Positions 45,606 through 58,249 of a stretch of 64,000 nt of DNA are shown in pieces (within the stretch, counting starts at the first letter, position 1; every line of letters begins with the position of its first letter). The stretch is from the NCBI RefSeq assembly GCF_020497125.1, contig NC_059081.1:21299105-21363104 (forward strand), read 5' to 3'. Source of the stretch: Mauremys mutica (Eukaryota > Chordata > Testudines > Geoemydidae). A model generated the notes under the pieces. It was given only the letters and a program-made list of their open reading frames with translations. It was not told where the DNA came from and ran no database searches. Both the position numbers and the translations under genes were made by a program.

Positions 45606-45725
45606 ATTACCGTAATTATATTCCCGGTAACACCTAGGGGCCCCAGCTTTGGTCAGGTCTCCACAGTGCTTGGCACTGTAAAGACACTTAGTAAGATACA
45701 GTCTGTGCTCCAGAAAGCTTACATG
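45606..45725 (-). mobile_element. MIR-like element fragment
   Basis: Plus-strand GATTACCGTAATTATATTCC, ACACCTAGGGGCCCCAGC and CAGTGCTTGGCACTGTAAAG are the reverse complement of the MIR-like repeat 3' region (compare 21655). Confidence 0.65.
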
Positions 45726-46414
45726 ATACTTTAAGATAAAATGCATTGAGAGTTTAACAAAGAAAAGAAGGATGCACAAGAGGTTGGGGACGAAGGAAGC
45801 TGTCAGGAGGCAGCTTGTAGCACCCTGATGCTCTGGCTGGGGCACAGGTGTGTTGAGTTTAGCCTAGTGACAGGGCTACTCCAAACTCCATCAGCTGACA
45901 GCCGTCCTCAAGGAACTATAAACTAGAATGCAGTGCGCTCAGATACAATCACTCATCATCCATTCCCAGCACCCTACTCTAGTGCCACATTTGGGGACCG
46001 GCAGAGGGATTAGGTATGCCAGCTCTGCTCCAGGCCAGCTGAAAGATCCCCTCTACTCAGCTTGCCAAATGTAGATGCTTTCTATCCCATTGGAGCCACC
46101 TGAACAATGCAAAGGAAGCAGGAGAATATGTGGCCCTATATGTGCTTTTTTTAAACAAATAAACGTCAGTTATTGCTACGGACCACCAGATCAAAATTAT
46201 ATTTTGAAAAATTTGTCTTCATGTAGAATGATTTTGATTTTGCAGTCTTCCTTGTAGCAATGCAGATATTCTAGCAAGTATCACTATTGCTATGAGCTGG
46301 CCATTATTTACAATATGTTACAATAAACATCAATTTACTAGTTAAAACCTGGCAGTCATGGTCACAATTTAGGTGATATTTCTGCCTTCCCACCAAAAAA
46401 CATTAAATTCTGTC

Positions 46415-46458
46415 TGTATTAAAGTTGCAAATATATATATATTTGCAACTTTAATACA
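46415..46458. repeat. Perfect 44-bp palindrome without spacer
   Basis: The 22-bp left arm starts TGTATTAAAGTTGCAAAT and the right arm is its exact reverse complement, ending ATTTGCAACTTTAATACA, with alternating AT at the centre. It lies three bases before the duplicated block at 46462. Confidence 0.95.
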
Positions 46459-46461
46459 AAC

Positions 46462-46589
46462 TGTCTACTCTGCAGCTTTTCAGTGCATTACCGGTAGAAT
46501 TATATTCTCTCAAATAAGGATTAGACTAATTAAAGAAAATCAACTGCTCAAGAAGGATTACTTTATTAAATGATGATAATACAACTTAT
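46462..46589. repeat. Local duplication, derived copy
   Basis: Matches 45147-45274 over 128 bp with about two mismatches (CA versus AC near the middle). On its left is the 44-bp palindrome. On its right are two further mosaic pieces (46600-46628). Confidence 0.9.
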
Positions 46590-46599
46590 ATTGTATATA

Positions 46600-46628
46600 G
46601 GGCTACTCCAAATGATGATAATACAACT
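46600..46628. repeat. Mosaic junction pieces beside the duplicated copy
   Basis: GGGCTACTCCAAA (46600-46612) also occurs at 45873-45885. It joins directly, overlapping by AAA, to AAATGATGATAATACAACT (46610-46628), which is a third copy of the end of the duplicated block (45254-45272, 46569-46587). Confidence 0.75.
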
Positions 46629-46777
46629 ATATCATATATATACGATACAGAAGAATGTGCTATGTTTCAGACTATTTTTGTACATTTAAAGCGTTAAAAA
46701 TGATTGATTACAATCCAACGTTATTTTTCGAGGAGCCTTTCATGCAAACTGCATTCTAGTTCTATGGAAGTATAAAG

Positions 46778-46812
46778 GGCCTGAATGCCCACTGAAATCA
46801 ATAGAAAGACCT
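46778..46812. repeat. Partial GGCCTGAATGCCC palindromic-family repeat
   Basis: GGCCTGAATGCCCACTGAAATCAATAG is the left half of the family at 24069/25221/33891; the right half is absent. (Shown here as the words GGCCTGAATGCCC and ACTGAAATCAATAG.). Confidence 0.45.
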
Positions 46813-47284
46813 ACTATGGATACGAAGGATGAGGTTCATGCAGCAAATATACAGATATTAGGAACTGTAGAGGATTACTATGTAGTCCTCAGAGACAGAG
46901 GCAGTGCTCTGACCTTCTGTCCTTGGGGCACTGAACAGCCCTCAGATAGAAGAGAGAAGCAGGCTGGTGGCAGGGAGGTTCTGTTCTCCCTCCTATGCAC
47001 CAGCGACAGTTCCAGGGCAGAGTAAGATTCATCCCATAAAGGTGTGTAGTACTGGCATGTAGCCTAGTGCTGGGTGCCTGCGAGCTCTGAAAACTCCTGG
47101 CGCACTACTGGGATTAGTGGGGTTCTGCTTTGCCAGTTAGTATGGCACAGTCAACCCCTCTGGTAGCAGTTCTGAAATTCCAGATTAACAGACAGTCAAT
47201 GTTTTCATTGTGCAAAAGCTTCTTAAAACTGTACACATAGGCCACCAGCAGCACTGGTGTTAAGTCCAAAGCTGACTACAAAGC
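46813..47284. other. Unassigned intronic sequence
   Basis: No recognised element. Confidence 0.4.
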
Positions 47285-48200
47285 GTTACAAAGAGATCTC
47301 ACAAAACTGTGTGATTAGGCAACCAAATGGCAGATGAAATTCAGTGTTGATGAATGCAAAGTAATGCACACTGGAAAACAATACCACCCATACATACAAA
47401 ATGATGGAGTCTAAATTAGCTGTTATCGATCAAGAAAAATCTTGAAATCATCGTGGACAGTTCTCTGAAAACATCTGCTCAATGTGCAAAAAAGCTAATA
47501 GAATGTTAGGAACCATTAGGAAAGGGGTAGATAAAAATATCATAATGCCAATATAAAAATCCATGGCATGCCCGCACCTTGAATACTGCGTGCAGTTCTG
47601 GTTGTCCCATCTCAAAAAAAATAAAATATTAGAACTGGAAAAGATACAGAGAAGGGCAACAAAAATGATTACGGGAATGGAACAGCTTCCGTATGAGATT
47701 AAAAAGACTGGCACTATTCAGCCTGGAAAAAGATAGTTTAGAGGGGATTTGATAGAGGTCTACAAAATCATAAATAGTGTGGAGAAAGTGGATAAGGAAG
47801 TGTTATTTATCCCTTCACATAATAGAAGAACCAGGGGTCACCCAAAGAAAATGATATTCAGCAGATCTAAAATAAACAAAAGGATGTACTTCTTCACACA
47901 ACGCACAGTCAACCTGTGGAACTTATTGACAGAGATGTTGTGAAGGCCAAAACTATAAATGGATTAAAAAAAGAACTAGATAAGCCAAGCTGGTCAGGGA
48001 TGCAGTCCCATGTTCTGGGTGTCCCTAAGCTTCTGACTGCCAGAAACTGGGACTGGATGATGGGGTGGATCACTCAATAATTACCCTATGTTCATTCCCT
48101 TTGAAGCATCTGGCATTGGCCACTGTCAGAAAACAGGATATTGGGCTAGATGGACCATTGGGTCAGACCCATGTTGGCCATTCATATGCTTAGCTATTGC
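47285..48200 (+). mobile_element. CR1 LINE, ORF2 C-terminus to 3' end
   Basis: Follows CR1 in the plus orientation: GATGAATGCAAAGTAATGCAC, CCTTGAATACTGCGTGCAG, AAAAGATACAGAGAAGGGC, GGTCAGGGATGCAGTCCC and CTAGATGGACCATTGGGTC, reaching the 3' terminus near 48195. A 64-codon open piece (47749-47943) is the end of ORF2. Deletions and stops elsewhere show it is dead. Confidence 0.88.
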
Positions 48201-50227
48201 GTTCAAATCTTTTAAGCCTCCAATTTTCCCCAGGAGACTCTGACGGGTGTGCTTTCTCCTCAGTTCCTGATTGAAAGTCAGACTTAAATAGGAAGTGGGG
48301 GTTGGATCCTCTACCCTTGTATCAGCAGTCTCAACTAGGTTGCTTAGGTCTGTGGCTGTACTAGATGAGTGTGGGTAGAATGTGTCAACCCCATACAGAC
48401 CACAGAAACGGAGGGCATTGGGGGCTGAGTGCCTTGCACTCCGCTGAACACAGCAAAGAGGGGGCTTTCAAAGGTGGACAGAAGAGGGGAGAGCAGGATA
48501 TGGTGGGGCCTGGAGGTGCCCGCTCTCAGGGAGTCAGGTAGTTGGGTCTGTAACATTAATGGAGTTATGTGGCATTTTCCTGACTTCACCTGAGACTGTT
48601 TGGGTGCCTCAGTTCCCTCCCGTCTTAGTGGCTGCTGACAATTCATGATAATGAAACTTCATCAGGTTGTTAGTGAATAAATATTTTTAAAATCACAAAC
48701 CCAAACATTTAATTTGTGCTGAACTTGTATTTGTGCTTCAGTTGCACAAGGGCTTAAAACGTACCTTAAACATCTAGAAAATGTATTTATTTTATTGATT
48801 TTTATAGCCTGCCTATCACTGTATCAGAGCAACTAACATTGTGAGGGGGAAGCAGGAGTAGAGAAAACAGCTCTTCGTGATAAAATAAAAATGAAGAATA
48901 TGCACAAATAGTAAGTAATTCATATTCATGGAGTCTACAAATTGTGGTATTTCGCCATTTGCATGTAAGCTCCAGATTTCTGGATCTTCACCTGTAAAAG
49001 GTATAGCTGATAGTTATCAGCTGTAGAGGAGGAAAAATAAAATAATTAAAAGATGGAACAAAAATAAATTAAATTTGTAATAGCTTGATTTAAATGTTAA
49101 CGGAAAGATTGAATGTGTTAATTACCATTTATGCTATCACTGGGGAAATCCTAAGGTCCTATCACTCAGTTTGACTGGCACGTTCCCATTGTTCTAAAGA
49201 CCTCAGGATTTGGCTCTATATTATCAGTTACTAAAGTACAAAGACTGACTCAGAATACAAATATACTGCAATTTAAAATATATTAGCTGAGTTGAAATCA
49301 GTTAGAGGATCAGTCACCCACTTGCTAAATCAGATTTCATTGTGATGGGGGAATATTTGAAAGGAAGATGAATCTGCTTCAAGAAATATATATTAATAAA
49401 GAAGCTGTATTTCCAAGAAAAAATAGTATAGTGTTTGTGAAAAGAAATAAGTAATAGATTAGAAGAACTGTTTAACATACAAATGTGCTTATTCTGACAT
49501 TGATTGGTCTGGCTATATGTAGGTAATATTCGTGCACCAGCATGTTTTCATTGTAAAACCAGGTAATTTTTGTAAACTTAATTTATATCAGAAACTGAGG
49601 TTGAGACCCAAATTGGAGAGACTTTAAGCAACTATGAAACCTGGGTCTGTAAAATAAACCTCAGAACTAACACATGCCTCCATTACAGTCAAGGCCTGCT
49701 CCTCGGTGCTCTACATTCCTGCTGAGCAGTTAGATGTTGCTGTATATAGAACAGCTTCAGGGTCACTCTTTACACTCACAGAATCCTAGCTGCTTGCTTT
49801 AGTGCAGTGGAGACACAGATTTAGTAAGGGCAGTCCTGACTCAATTTGTTCACTTGCTCCTTCTCCCTTCCCTTCACATTCGTGGCAGATTTTGCCATGG
49901 CACTTTTGGGGAAGGGAATCTGAAAACCCTGTTTTCTCTCAAGATGATCTCAAAGCAAAGTGGTACAGACAGCTCTAGGATAGGGGAGGTGGGAGCTGAA
50001 AAGGAAAGAGATCACAATAGGAGACGGCAATGAAACAGAAAAGAGACATCAAGGTACAGCTACAAACACCGCCAAAGGACGATGGGCTCAAAAAGAAAAA
50101 GAAAATGCCAGTCCTTCAGGGTAGATAATAGATAACTTCTATCTTAAAGGTCCCAGACATCCAGTATGGGGGAAAAGTAACCCAAAAAAATCCTAGGAAG
50201 AGATACAAAACAAAACCACAGGGAAAC
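48201..50227. other. Intronic sequence without recognised elements
   Basis: No diagnostic repeat or coding segment found. Confidence 0.5.
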
Positions 50228-50412
50228 TGGTTCCCTTTAGGTAGAGATTGTGTCTGAAGCAAAATGTTTCACCATTCTGACTCAAAAATTTCATAATGTT
50301 TTGTTTCACAATAAAAATATTTTAAATTTTTGTTCTGATTTGGGACAAAATGTTAAAATAAAAGAATATCAGAAGGAAAATACTTCTAATTTTTGCTCAG
50401 CTCTATTGGCAA
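50228..50412. repeat. AT-rich old repeat ending in CTCAGCTCTA
   Basis: The right end TTTTTGCTCAGCTCTA is the inverse of the TAGAGCTGGTTGAAAA start at 11508. The interior has AAAATGTTTCACC/TTTGTTTCACAAT words of a decayed A/T-rich transposon. Confidence 0.35.
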
Positions 50413-50849
50413 CCAGCCCAGTTAAGTGTCACCATTAATTGGATTGATAGTCTACATAAACTAAGAACAATAATCTTAGTCCTGAAATGGTCAAATCATT
50501 TGCCAGAATGTTGAATTTGAAAGTGTATATTGAGAGACAGAAAAGTAATGGGAAAAAAATAAAAGCCTGAACACAGAAAATAACATTCAACATGCAGGAC
50601 TCATTCATTGTTTTAAAAATATTTTATTAACAATGAAATAGAAATTTAAATTGTATTAATAATAGCATTGTATAGAGAGGTAGATTGCCCATGGAAGCTT
50701 ATGATTTTAGGGGAAAGTCATGTGAATTTCATTATTGTAATCTACCTCGGGTAGTCCTTTGTCTATATCATAAAATCACTTTACAATTCAGTATAATAGA
50801 TTAATGCTTAATAAAAAACTGAATATAGGTCATCACTGAGAGATCATAT

Positions 50850-51075
50850 CTTCAAAATCCCTAGAATAATAAAAGTCAGAAATGTGTATTAGATCATCCA
50901 GTCTATCTCCCTGCCAGTGGAGGACTGTTGCCTACAATATCTAGTTCTAAAAGTCCCAAGCATTGGGCATTCTATCACTTCCTTGGAAGGCTATTCCACG
51001 GCTTAATGCATCTTACTCACAGGAAATACTTCCTTGTATTCTTTCTAAATTTTCCCTTTCCTAATTTTAATTGAC
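50850..51075 (-). mobile_element. Old CR1-family 3' fragment
   Basis: Plus-strand ATCATCCAGTCTATCTCCC, TTGGAAGGCTATTCCACGG and ACTTCCTTGTATTCTTTC follow, in diverged form, the reverse complement of CR1-type 3' ends. Confidence 0.6.
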
Positions 51076-53234
51076 AGAGACAGACTCAGGTAAGAAGTGT
51101 GATGCTTCTTTGGACTCAGGGCTGAGAGTCCCCTTGTTACCACCAGCCTCCAGAGTGAGGGAGTCCTGCCTATACTAGCTGAATGTTAGCTCCCTAATGC
51201 AACCAGCCCATCATCCATTCAAGTATTCTCTTCTGGGCTACCCCAGCCTGTCTTAAGCCTCCAGGTTGTCAACATATGCACCCCAACCCCTGAGACCCTT
51301 CAAAGTGTCCTAATGTGGTATCCAGCCCCTGAACACTAGATACACACAGAAATCCCAGATCCTCTGCTCCCAAAGGACAATGTTTCATAGTTAGATCAGC
51401 ACTCCTGTATTATGCATAGCACTTGAGTTCAATTATATAACAAAAGGAAATTTATTCAAGAAAAAAATAGAAACTCAAATAAAAACCAGTGTGAGAGATG
51501 GGAACAAATGGTTTCATATAAGACAACATCATATCATGCTTTCTAGAGACTAAACTTAACTAACGAGGTATTCACCTATCTCCTATTAGACAGCTTACCC
51601 CAAGTTCTTTCCCCAAGGTTTTCAACCAGTTTGGTTTAGATCTTTTCTCATAAGATCAAGCCTGCTGGCAGCTCATATTCACAGACTGAAGGAATGCCAG
51701 GGTGTTTTTCTGCACTCCGAAATATATCAGAACAGAATTTTGTTGTTCACCTCAAAATAGGGTTCCTTCCCTTCTGCCCATTTACCCCTTCGTGTTAATT
51801 TTCATCTGAAGTCTCTGCCAGCTCTTAATTAGAATTTCACTTAAAATGTATGTCTGACATACAATACATAATGGTCCACCGTAGAGATAAGTGTCTCCCA
51901 CTGTCTGTAGAAGATTTTCACAAGATATGCTAACTTTGGGTGACCTGCTTTTCAACTACAGACCAACAGAACATGTTTAGTACATATACATAACTGCTCA
52001 CATATTTTCCATACATACATCTCTCAATGGCTATGATGAATGGTGAGCCACAGGCTTTCATTAGAGACCTTACATGACATCCTTTTGGTAAAACCAGAGG
52101 ATCCTTGCACCCCTATATGGTCCAATTCCCTTTGTCAGTTGGCATCTAGAGTTTCTTGGATCACAGGAAGTATGTTCCCTGCCCTACAAATAATGTCTTG
52201 TATATTTAACAGAGCCAGTGCATCTAGTAATTAAAACAGAAGACTGAGTGTCTTTTGGATTCCATTCCTGGTTTTGCTGCTAACTTTTGGTTTGGAGGTA
52301 AACTGGAAGGCAGTGCAGATTTTACATAACAGATGTTAAAACATTCTGTATTAGCTGCAGCTTCCAAGTAGACTTCCAGGATAGGTCAATGTAGAGCACT
52401 TTGTAACTGTGTAATCTGGAAATGAAAAAGTCACAGATCACACTGGTGAGGTCCACATCAAGGAGAAAACTTGCTAACTTCTAACAAGATGTAGATGGGG
52501 GGGGGGAAGAACTTCTCTCTGTGATGTTATATTTTAGTCCAGAAGCACTTGAGCATCCATAACACTTCCAGATTCTGAAACTCTTTGGCAAAGGGCAGGT
52601 GAAATCCTTTTACAATGGGGCAAACCAGCTTTGTTAGATATCATCTGGCCTATCTCTCTCTCTCTCATTCAGTCCTTCTCATTGGGCTAAACAATAGGCA
52701 GAAAAGAAACTGAACTATCCAGGTCAGATGAAAGAACTTCCCATTAATGGTAGTTCAATTCAAATCATCTCCCTCTCTCCCCAACCGTACACATTTAACA
52801 TGAACAATGACAGAAGAGAATCTGGCTGAATCACACATAAGAGAATTCTCAGAGCAATTGCCCAGCTCTGCCCTCAAGGATCTCTTCAGTGGGAAAGAGT
52901 GGAATCAATGAAATGCAGTCCTTGCCACCCATACAAGCACACAGAGTCAAGGTATCAAACAGAATTAGCACACGTCACCATCCCGCTTCTGAAATCCCCT
53001 AAATCTGAAATTCTAGGCAAACCACAGCTACACCTGCAACACTCCCAATTCATGCTGCATTGAGTACCCCATTTAGAGCATGCTAAACCAAGATAGGACT
53101 GGTTGCATCATCCAGCTAGCTCTTGATTATACAAGCAAATTCAGGGTCCTCATCCACAGCTAAATCATGGATAATGATTATCTTATTAAATTACATACTT
53201 TGCCTCTTTCAAGGGGTCAAGACCCACCCTAGGA
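51076..53234. other. Intronic sequence, possibly with an old LTR
   Basis: 51100-51850 is compositionally distinct and on the minus strand carries AATAAATTTCCTTTTG, a polyadenylation-like signal. An old LTR is possible but no ends were found. A G11 run lies near 52497 and a (TC)n run near 52655. Confidence 0.3.
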
Positions 53235-53345
53235 TACTATGACTTATCTCACTGGGGTGTTACAAGGATTGGTTTAAAGATAGTTGTAAAGCTTTTAGAG
53301 ATCATCAGACAAAAAGTGCTATGCAATAGTAGTGCAAAGTATATT
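53235..53345 (+). mobile_element. Possible MIR/L2-type fragment
   Basis: GACTTATCTCACTGGGGTG followed by TTACAAGGATTGG, TGTAAAGCTTTTAGAG and AAAGTGCTATGCAA follows the order of the MIR core and L2-like tail in diverged form. Confidence 0.45.
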
Positions 53346-56300
53346 AATTTCCAGATCTCTAAAATTTACTGAAATTATAGCAAATAAACACCATGCGATT
53401 CCTTATATTTAGAAATAAACCAACAAAGCTGCTGATTTTCACTAAATGTACATTTTTCTGTTTCTGTTTATATGTTTTTGCTGTGAATTGCCCATGTCAG
53501 TAACAGATCAACAGGTTGCTCCTGTAAATAAGAGACTGGCCAGAGATGTGCAGTACAAACTTCCTCATTGCTGCATTCAGTTTTCTTGAAATCTGACAAT
53601 ACAACACTTCAGCAGTTCTCATTCTGGGGCAGTTCTGAGCAGAGAAAGACAGTTATTCCAAATTGTGGGATGGCTTTGAGATTTACATTTTTGATATAAA
53701 TTTGTGATGTATAGATCCATCCCTCTCTCTCCTATTTGTTTCTGCACTGCTGGGGAGCTATTCTGCCCAGCTGTGGAGCCGAACCAGAGCTTGTGATCCA
53801 AACCAGAGCTCAATCGGAGCCATTTCAGTGATTATAATGGACTTTGGATACTGCCCTGATTGCCAAGAGGGAGAGGCTTTTATGCACTCCCCCGCCCCAC
53901 CATCGTCATCCAGCAGAGTAGTGGACTGAATCTGGGACATAGAAATGCTTGGTTTGGTACAAATAGTATAATAATGTTGGCAAAAATTTCTCACCTTTTT
54001 GCTGTTACAAAAATACTCCTCTTAAGCAGTTTTCATATAGCAGCCACCTATGATCTCTCTAAAATATTAACTGATGAAGTTTATTAATGACTGTAATTAA
54101 GGTAGAAGAGCATAGTGTTTAAGATAGAAAGAGTAATCCATACAATTACATTAGGTTCTCGCTGTATAAATATGGGCTTAAACAAAAATACTCCACGATG
54201 GAAGAATACAGTGAAACACAGCCTGCTTCTCATTCACACTAAACCTCTTTATACAGCTTGCCAATGTAAAGGGACCTTACTCTGAGTGCAAATCTAATTT
54301 ACTAGAATGGAGTAAAGAAGCCTTAGGCATTCACAAGACAGGGCAAGCAGTGGCATGGGCCCCTTCCACCCCCCCCGCCCCCAATAATCAGTAAGAGCAG
54401 AGAGCTCCTCTGGTCCCAAGGCCTCGGCAGGGGCATGTTCCATGACCCTTCAAAAGTGGTCAAATTTAAATTCCTGCACACACCTTTGCGCCTTAGTATA
54501 AATGAGAATTGGGCCTATAGATCGAAGGTTCAGGTTTTGTAAAAGTGTTAAACCATATTGATTAAATTCAAGCTTAGATAACACTTACATACATTTTTAA
54601 GATTCTAAAGTTTTTAGAGCATAAAAATCTAATATTGATTTACCTTCCTAGCCCTCGTCCTCAAAAAGCCATGTTGTCCTAGTTACAACATCCAGGTCAA
54701 AATGACAGAAAATGTGGAATATGCTTCTGAAAATTATCCATAATAGTGTCTCTTTTCATCATGTTTTTTAAGGACTGATATTTTGTTAACCTCCAACCCA
54801 GTTCTGGTTCACTCATTAAACAGCAAAAGTTTACCGGTTTATAATGAAAACAAGTCAAAAGTGGAACCACAATTTACATAAATATTCAGCTGCATAAAGA
54901 AAAACAGAGCTATAAACACTTACCTTAGGGCACATAGGGCCCTAAAAAGAGAAAAAGACAGAGCAAAGTATTATGTCACCATGGGCAAGAAGAAAGTTGT
55001 GATCTTTGACCTCATAACGGCACAACCACCCGGACCCCAAAAAGAAATTTCATTGGATGGGGGCGGGGGGAATGGTAGCACTGAAAACCTAAGTGAACTG
55101 AGGAATGAATATAGTTACAATATGAACTGTTTGTCATTGCCATGAAAGATGAGAGGTGGGAGACCTACCATGACAAGCAACAGAATGAAGAAAGCAAGAC
55201 TGAAACAAAGAAATCCACACAGAAGGTATAGAATAGAGCTTGAGAAGTCTTAAAGACAGTGAAGAATAGTGGGCTACATCCTCAGCAGATATAAATTACT
55301 ATAGCTATATTCAAATCAGTGACGCTATGAGATTTATGCCATTTGAGGATCTCAGCCATGATGTGACCCTCTCTTTTCAAACAACAAAGGGAACAAATTC
55401 TGCCCTCTGATATGCATGGGTCACATCTTTTCAAGTGCTTTATTTGTTTCATAGCATTTTATATAGAAAAGGGGACATTTCTACCTTAGAATTTCCCAAT
55501 TCCATTAAAGGATTTGCCACTGATCCTGGCTTGTGTTTAGAGTGCTAAACTATAATTAAGTCCTTCCAAACTTTAAAGTAAATGACCCATTCAGATTAAC
55601 TAGCGAAAGGTGGTTTACAACATTGTGTTGGCACTCTACTCTTAATGACTTTATAAGAGTATCTGCAAAGGTAGCCGAGCATGGTAGTGGCAACTGAGCT
55701 CCAGTGAATATATTCCTCTACAATGTTTTAGCATTGTTAGTATTACATATGTGAGAGCGACTTCATAATAAGGTTTAATAGTGTGCAAAACATATCCCAT
55801 GAATATATTGTACACATTAATATACTGTAGTTGCTTGCTATTTCCTGTGGCCTTTTTGTGCTCTCACCATTGCCTGATAGAAGGAACTTAAGGGCTCAGG
55901 GACTTGGGGAAACCCAGCAATAAACCATTGTTGAAATTCTTGAGGTGTGAAGAATCTTTCAAAGCCTTTAATACAGAGTGCTATTGATACTCTCCAATAA
56001 ACACATACATTTTTCTCTTTGGCTCTTTGTTTTCTCTCTTATCACTGCTTTCTGTAGGTCAGGTTCAGATTACTGTCTCAATGCTCCCTGATGTAAGTGA
56101 GGAAATAATGAACAGACTTGTAGCTTGTTGGTAGCCTTGGTTTATACTTTTCAGTTCACGTTAGTTGTAAAAATCCTTTCACATTGTGAATAAAATTTTC
56201 CACAGTAATAGGTACTGGTGACGTTGGAATTGCTTGAGTGGTTCACTTTAATGGCGCTAACTGCACTGATGGGTTTTATCTTTGGGGAAAACTTTTATCC

Positions 56301-57449
56301 CATAGAGCTCATCTCATATTTTAATGTATCTAGTAGCCAAAAGAGAGGTGGAGGAACCAGAAAGATTGCACAGAGTCAGACAAATAAAAGGCAAACAAAG
56401 GCATAGAGGAAATCTTTCTACAGATTGTAGGTGTTTTTTCCATATTGCAGCATGATAGTGTAGTCTCATCATCCAAGACCCACCAAGTTCTGAGTGTGTT
56501 TGTGTGGACTTAGATTGACAGATGTTTTGAGGTTACAGGACTGATTTTGTCCCCAGGAATTAATGTTCAGTTTGAGACTCCAGTTGGAAGAAGCTTGTGG
56601 CTATTGTTGACAGGAAGGGGGAAACATTGTGAAGATATAGTTGCCGGTTATAATTTTTGAGGACTCCCTAACACTCTGCCAAGCTACTTAAGATAATGCC
56701 TCTCTAAGACCTTCCTATCCCATGACAATTAAGTTTCACTGGAACTATGAAAATGTTCCCATCTGGAATCAGACCCCACTGCCTACAGAGCAAAGAATAA
56801 AACTCACTTCTTGATCTTAATATTCCAACCACTGCCAATAGAAATAAAAGGGAAAGAATATTGAAGAACATGCAGAGGGAACAGAATGAGAATGAAAGAG
56901 GGTAAATAATAAGTAGTAGAAGAGAGGAGAAGGAGAAAGAAGGTATACAGGAAAGGAAAAAGAACTTAAAGATGGCCTAGAGAAGAAGGGAGGAAATCAG
57001 ACTAGGTTATCATGAGGTCATTTGGAGTAATTGGATAGTCTGTCAAAGGTGTTTAGATGCTATTCTACAATGATGAGATTGGCATAAGGAATCAATAAAT
57101 AGATATATAAAAGCAGTTGTAGGGTAGGGCACATCATCATATGTAAAGAAAAACCTGACATGAACCTAAGTATAAAAGTAATAAACTTTTAGTGAGATTT
57201 TAAAAGGTAGGTTCATTTTTACTTCATTATCTTACTTTGTTGCTGTTGCATTTCCTGCCTTTCCACCTGGACTGGAAATGTCACAATAGCACCAGAAGGA
57301 TTGTACTTGGGGTATTTCCAGTGCAACCAGGAGCAAAAAGTATCTTACAAGTACCTCCTTTTCAAAAGGTTTCCTGCTCAGTATTATTATTATTCCCCTT
57401 AACCCACCATCTGGAGTTGGGTAATTGTGCAAGCATCTGCCATGCTAAT
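53346..57449. other. Long intronic stretch without recognised elements
   Basis: About 4.1 kb. A C-rich run near 54370 and purine-rich sequence at 56870-57000 are noted. No transposon ends, exons or RNA genes were recognised. Confidence 0.5.
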
Positions 57450-57572
57450 CTGTCTGAGGTGGCACTGAGTTCCACCTGCTTACTATGTTCTTTGATACAA
57501 TCCATGTATCATGTCCTCGGCTTTCTTTGATGTCTGTTTCCTACCGCTCTCTCCTGCCATACTATCTTTACC

Positions 57573-57830
57573 AAGGTTCAAAAAAGAACTAGATACATTC
57601 AGGGAGGATAGTTCCATCAATGGCTATTAGCCAAGATGGTCAGGGATGCAGTCCCATGTTCTGGGTGTCCCTAAGGCTCAGATTGCCAGAAGCTGGGACT
57701 GGATGACAAGGGATGGATCACTCAATAATTTCCCTCTAAAGCACCTGGCATGGGCCACTGTTGTAAGACTGGATACTGAGCTAGATGGACCATTGGTCTG
57801 ACCCTATATGGCCATTTTTATGTTCTTATA
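57573..57830 (+). mobile_element. CR1 3'-end fragment nested in the RTE-like LINE
   Basis: AAAGAACTAGATACATTCAG, CAATGGCTATTAGCCAAGATG, GATTGCCAGAAGCTGGGACTG (in parts) and CTAGATGGACCATTGGTC are the CR1 3' end in plus orientation, terminating TATGTTCTTATA. The host LINE sequence resumes directly afterwards with GGTCCTTTTTCATTC. Confidence 0.85.
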
Positions 57831-58249
57831 GGTCCTTTTTCATTCATCCTCTGTATATGTCCAAAATAGGGAAGTCTTGCCTTCTGGATTTTGTCAGCCA
57901 CATCATGGATTTAAACTTCCATTCTAATGCTTTCACTTCAAAATCTGTCCTTTCGTGTAACTCTTTTTTTTACTCAAAGACATCTCATCTCGAACAACTG
58001 TAGGTATTGAACCTGCTGTCTCTTTACTGCCCATGCTTCTACACCAAACAACATTATAGGGCACACCATTGTTCTATTCACTTGGACTTTTAGTCTGAGT
58101 GGTATATGCTTATCATACACCTGAGATGTTATTCCACACTCTTCCAGCACTTTTTAATCTGGACTGTACCTCACATTAAAGCGCACCATCTTTCATAACC
58201 CAGCCACCAATGTATTTGAACTGGTCAGTCTAGTTCAGTCAGCTTCCAT

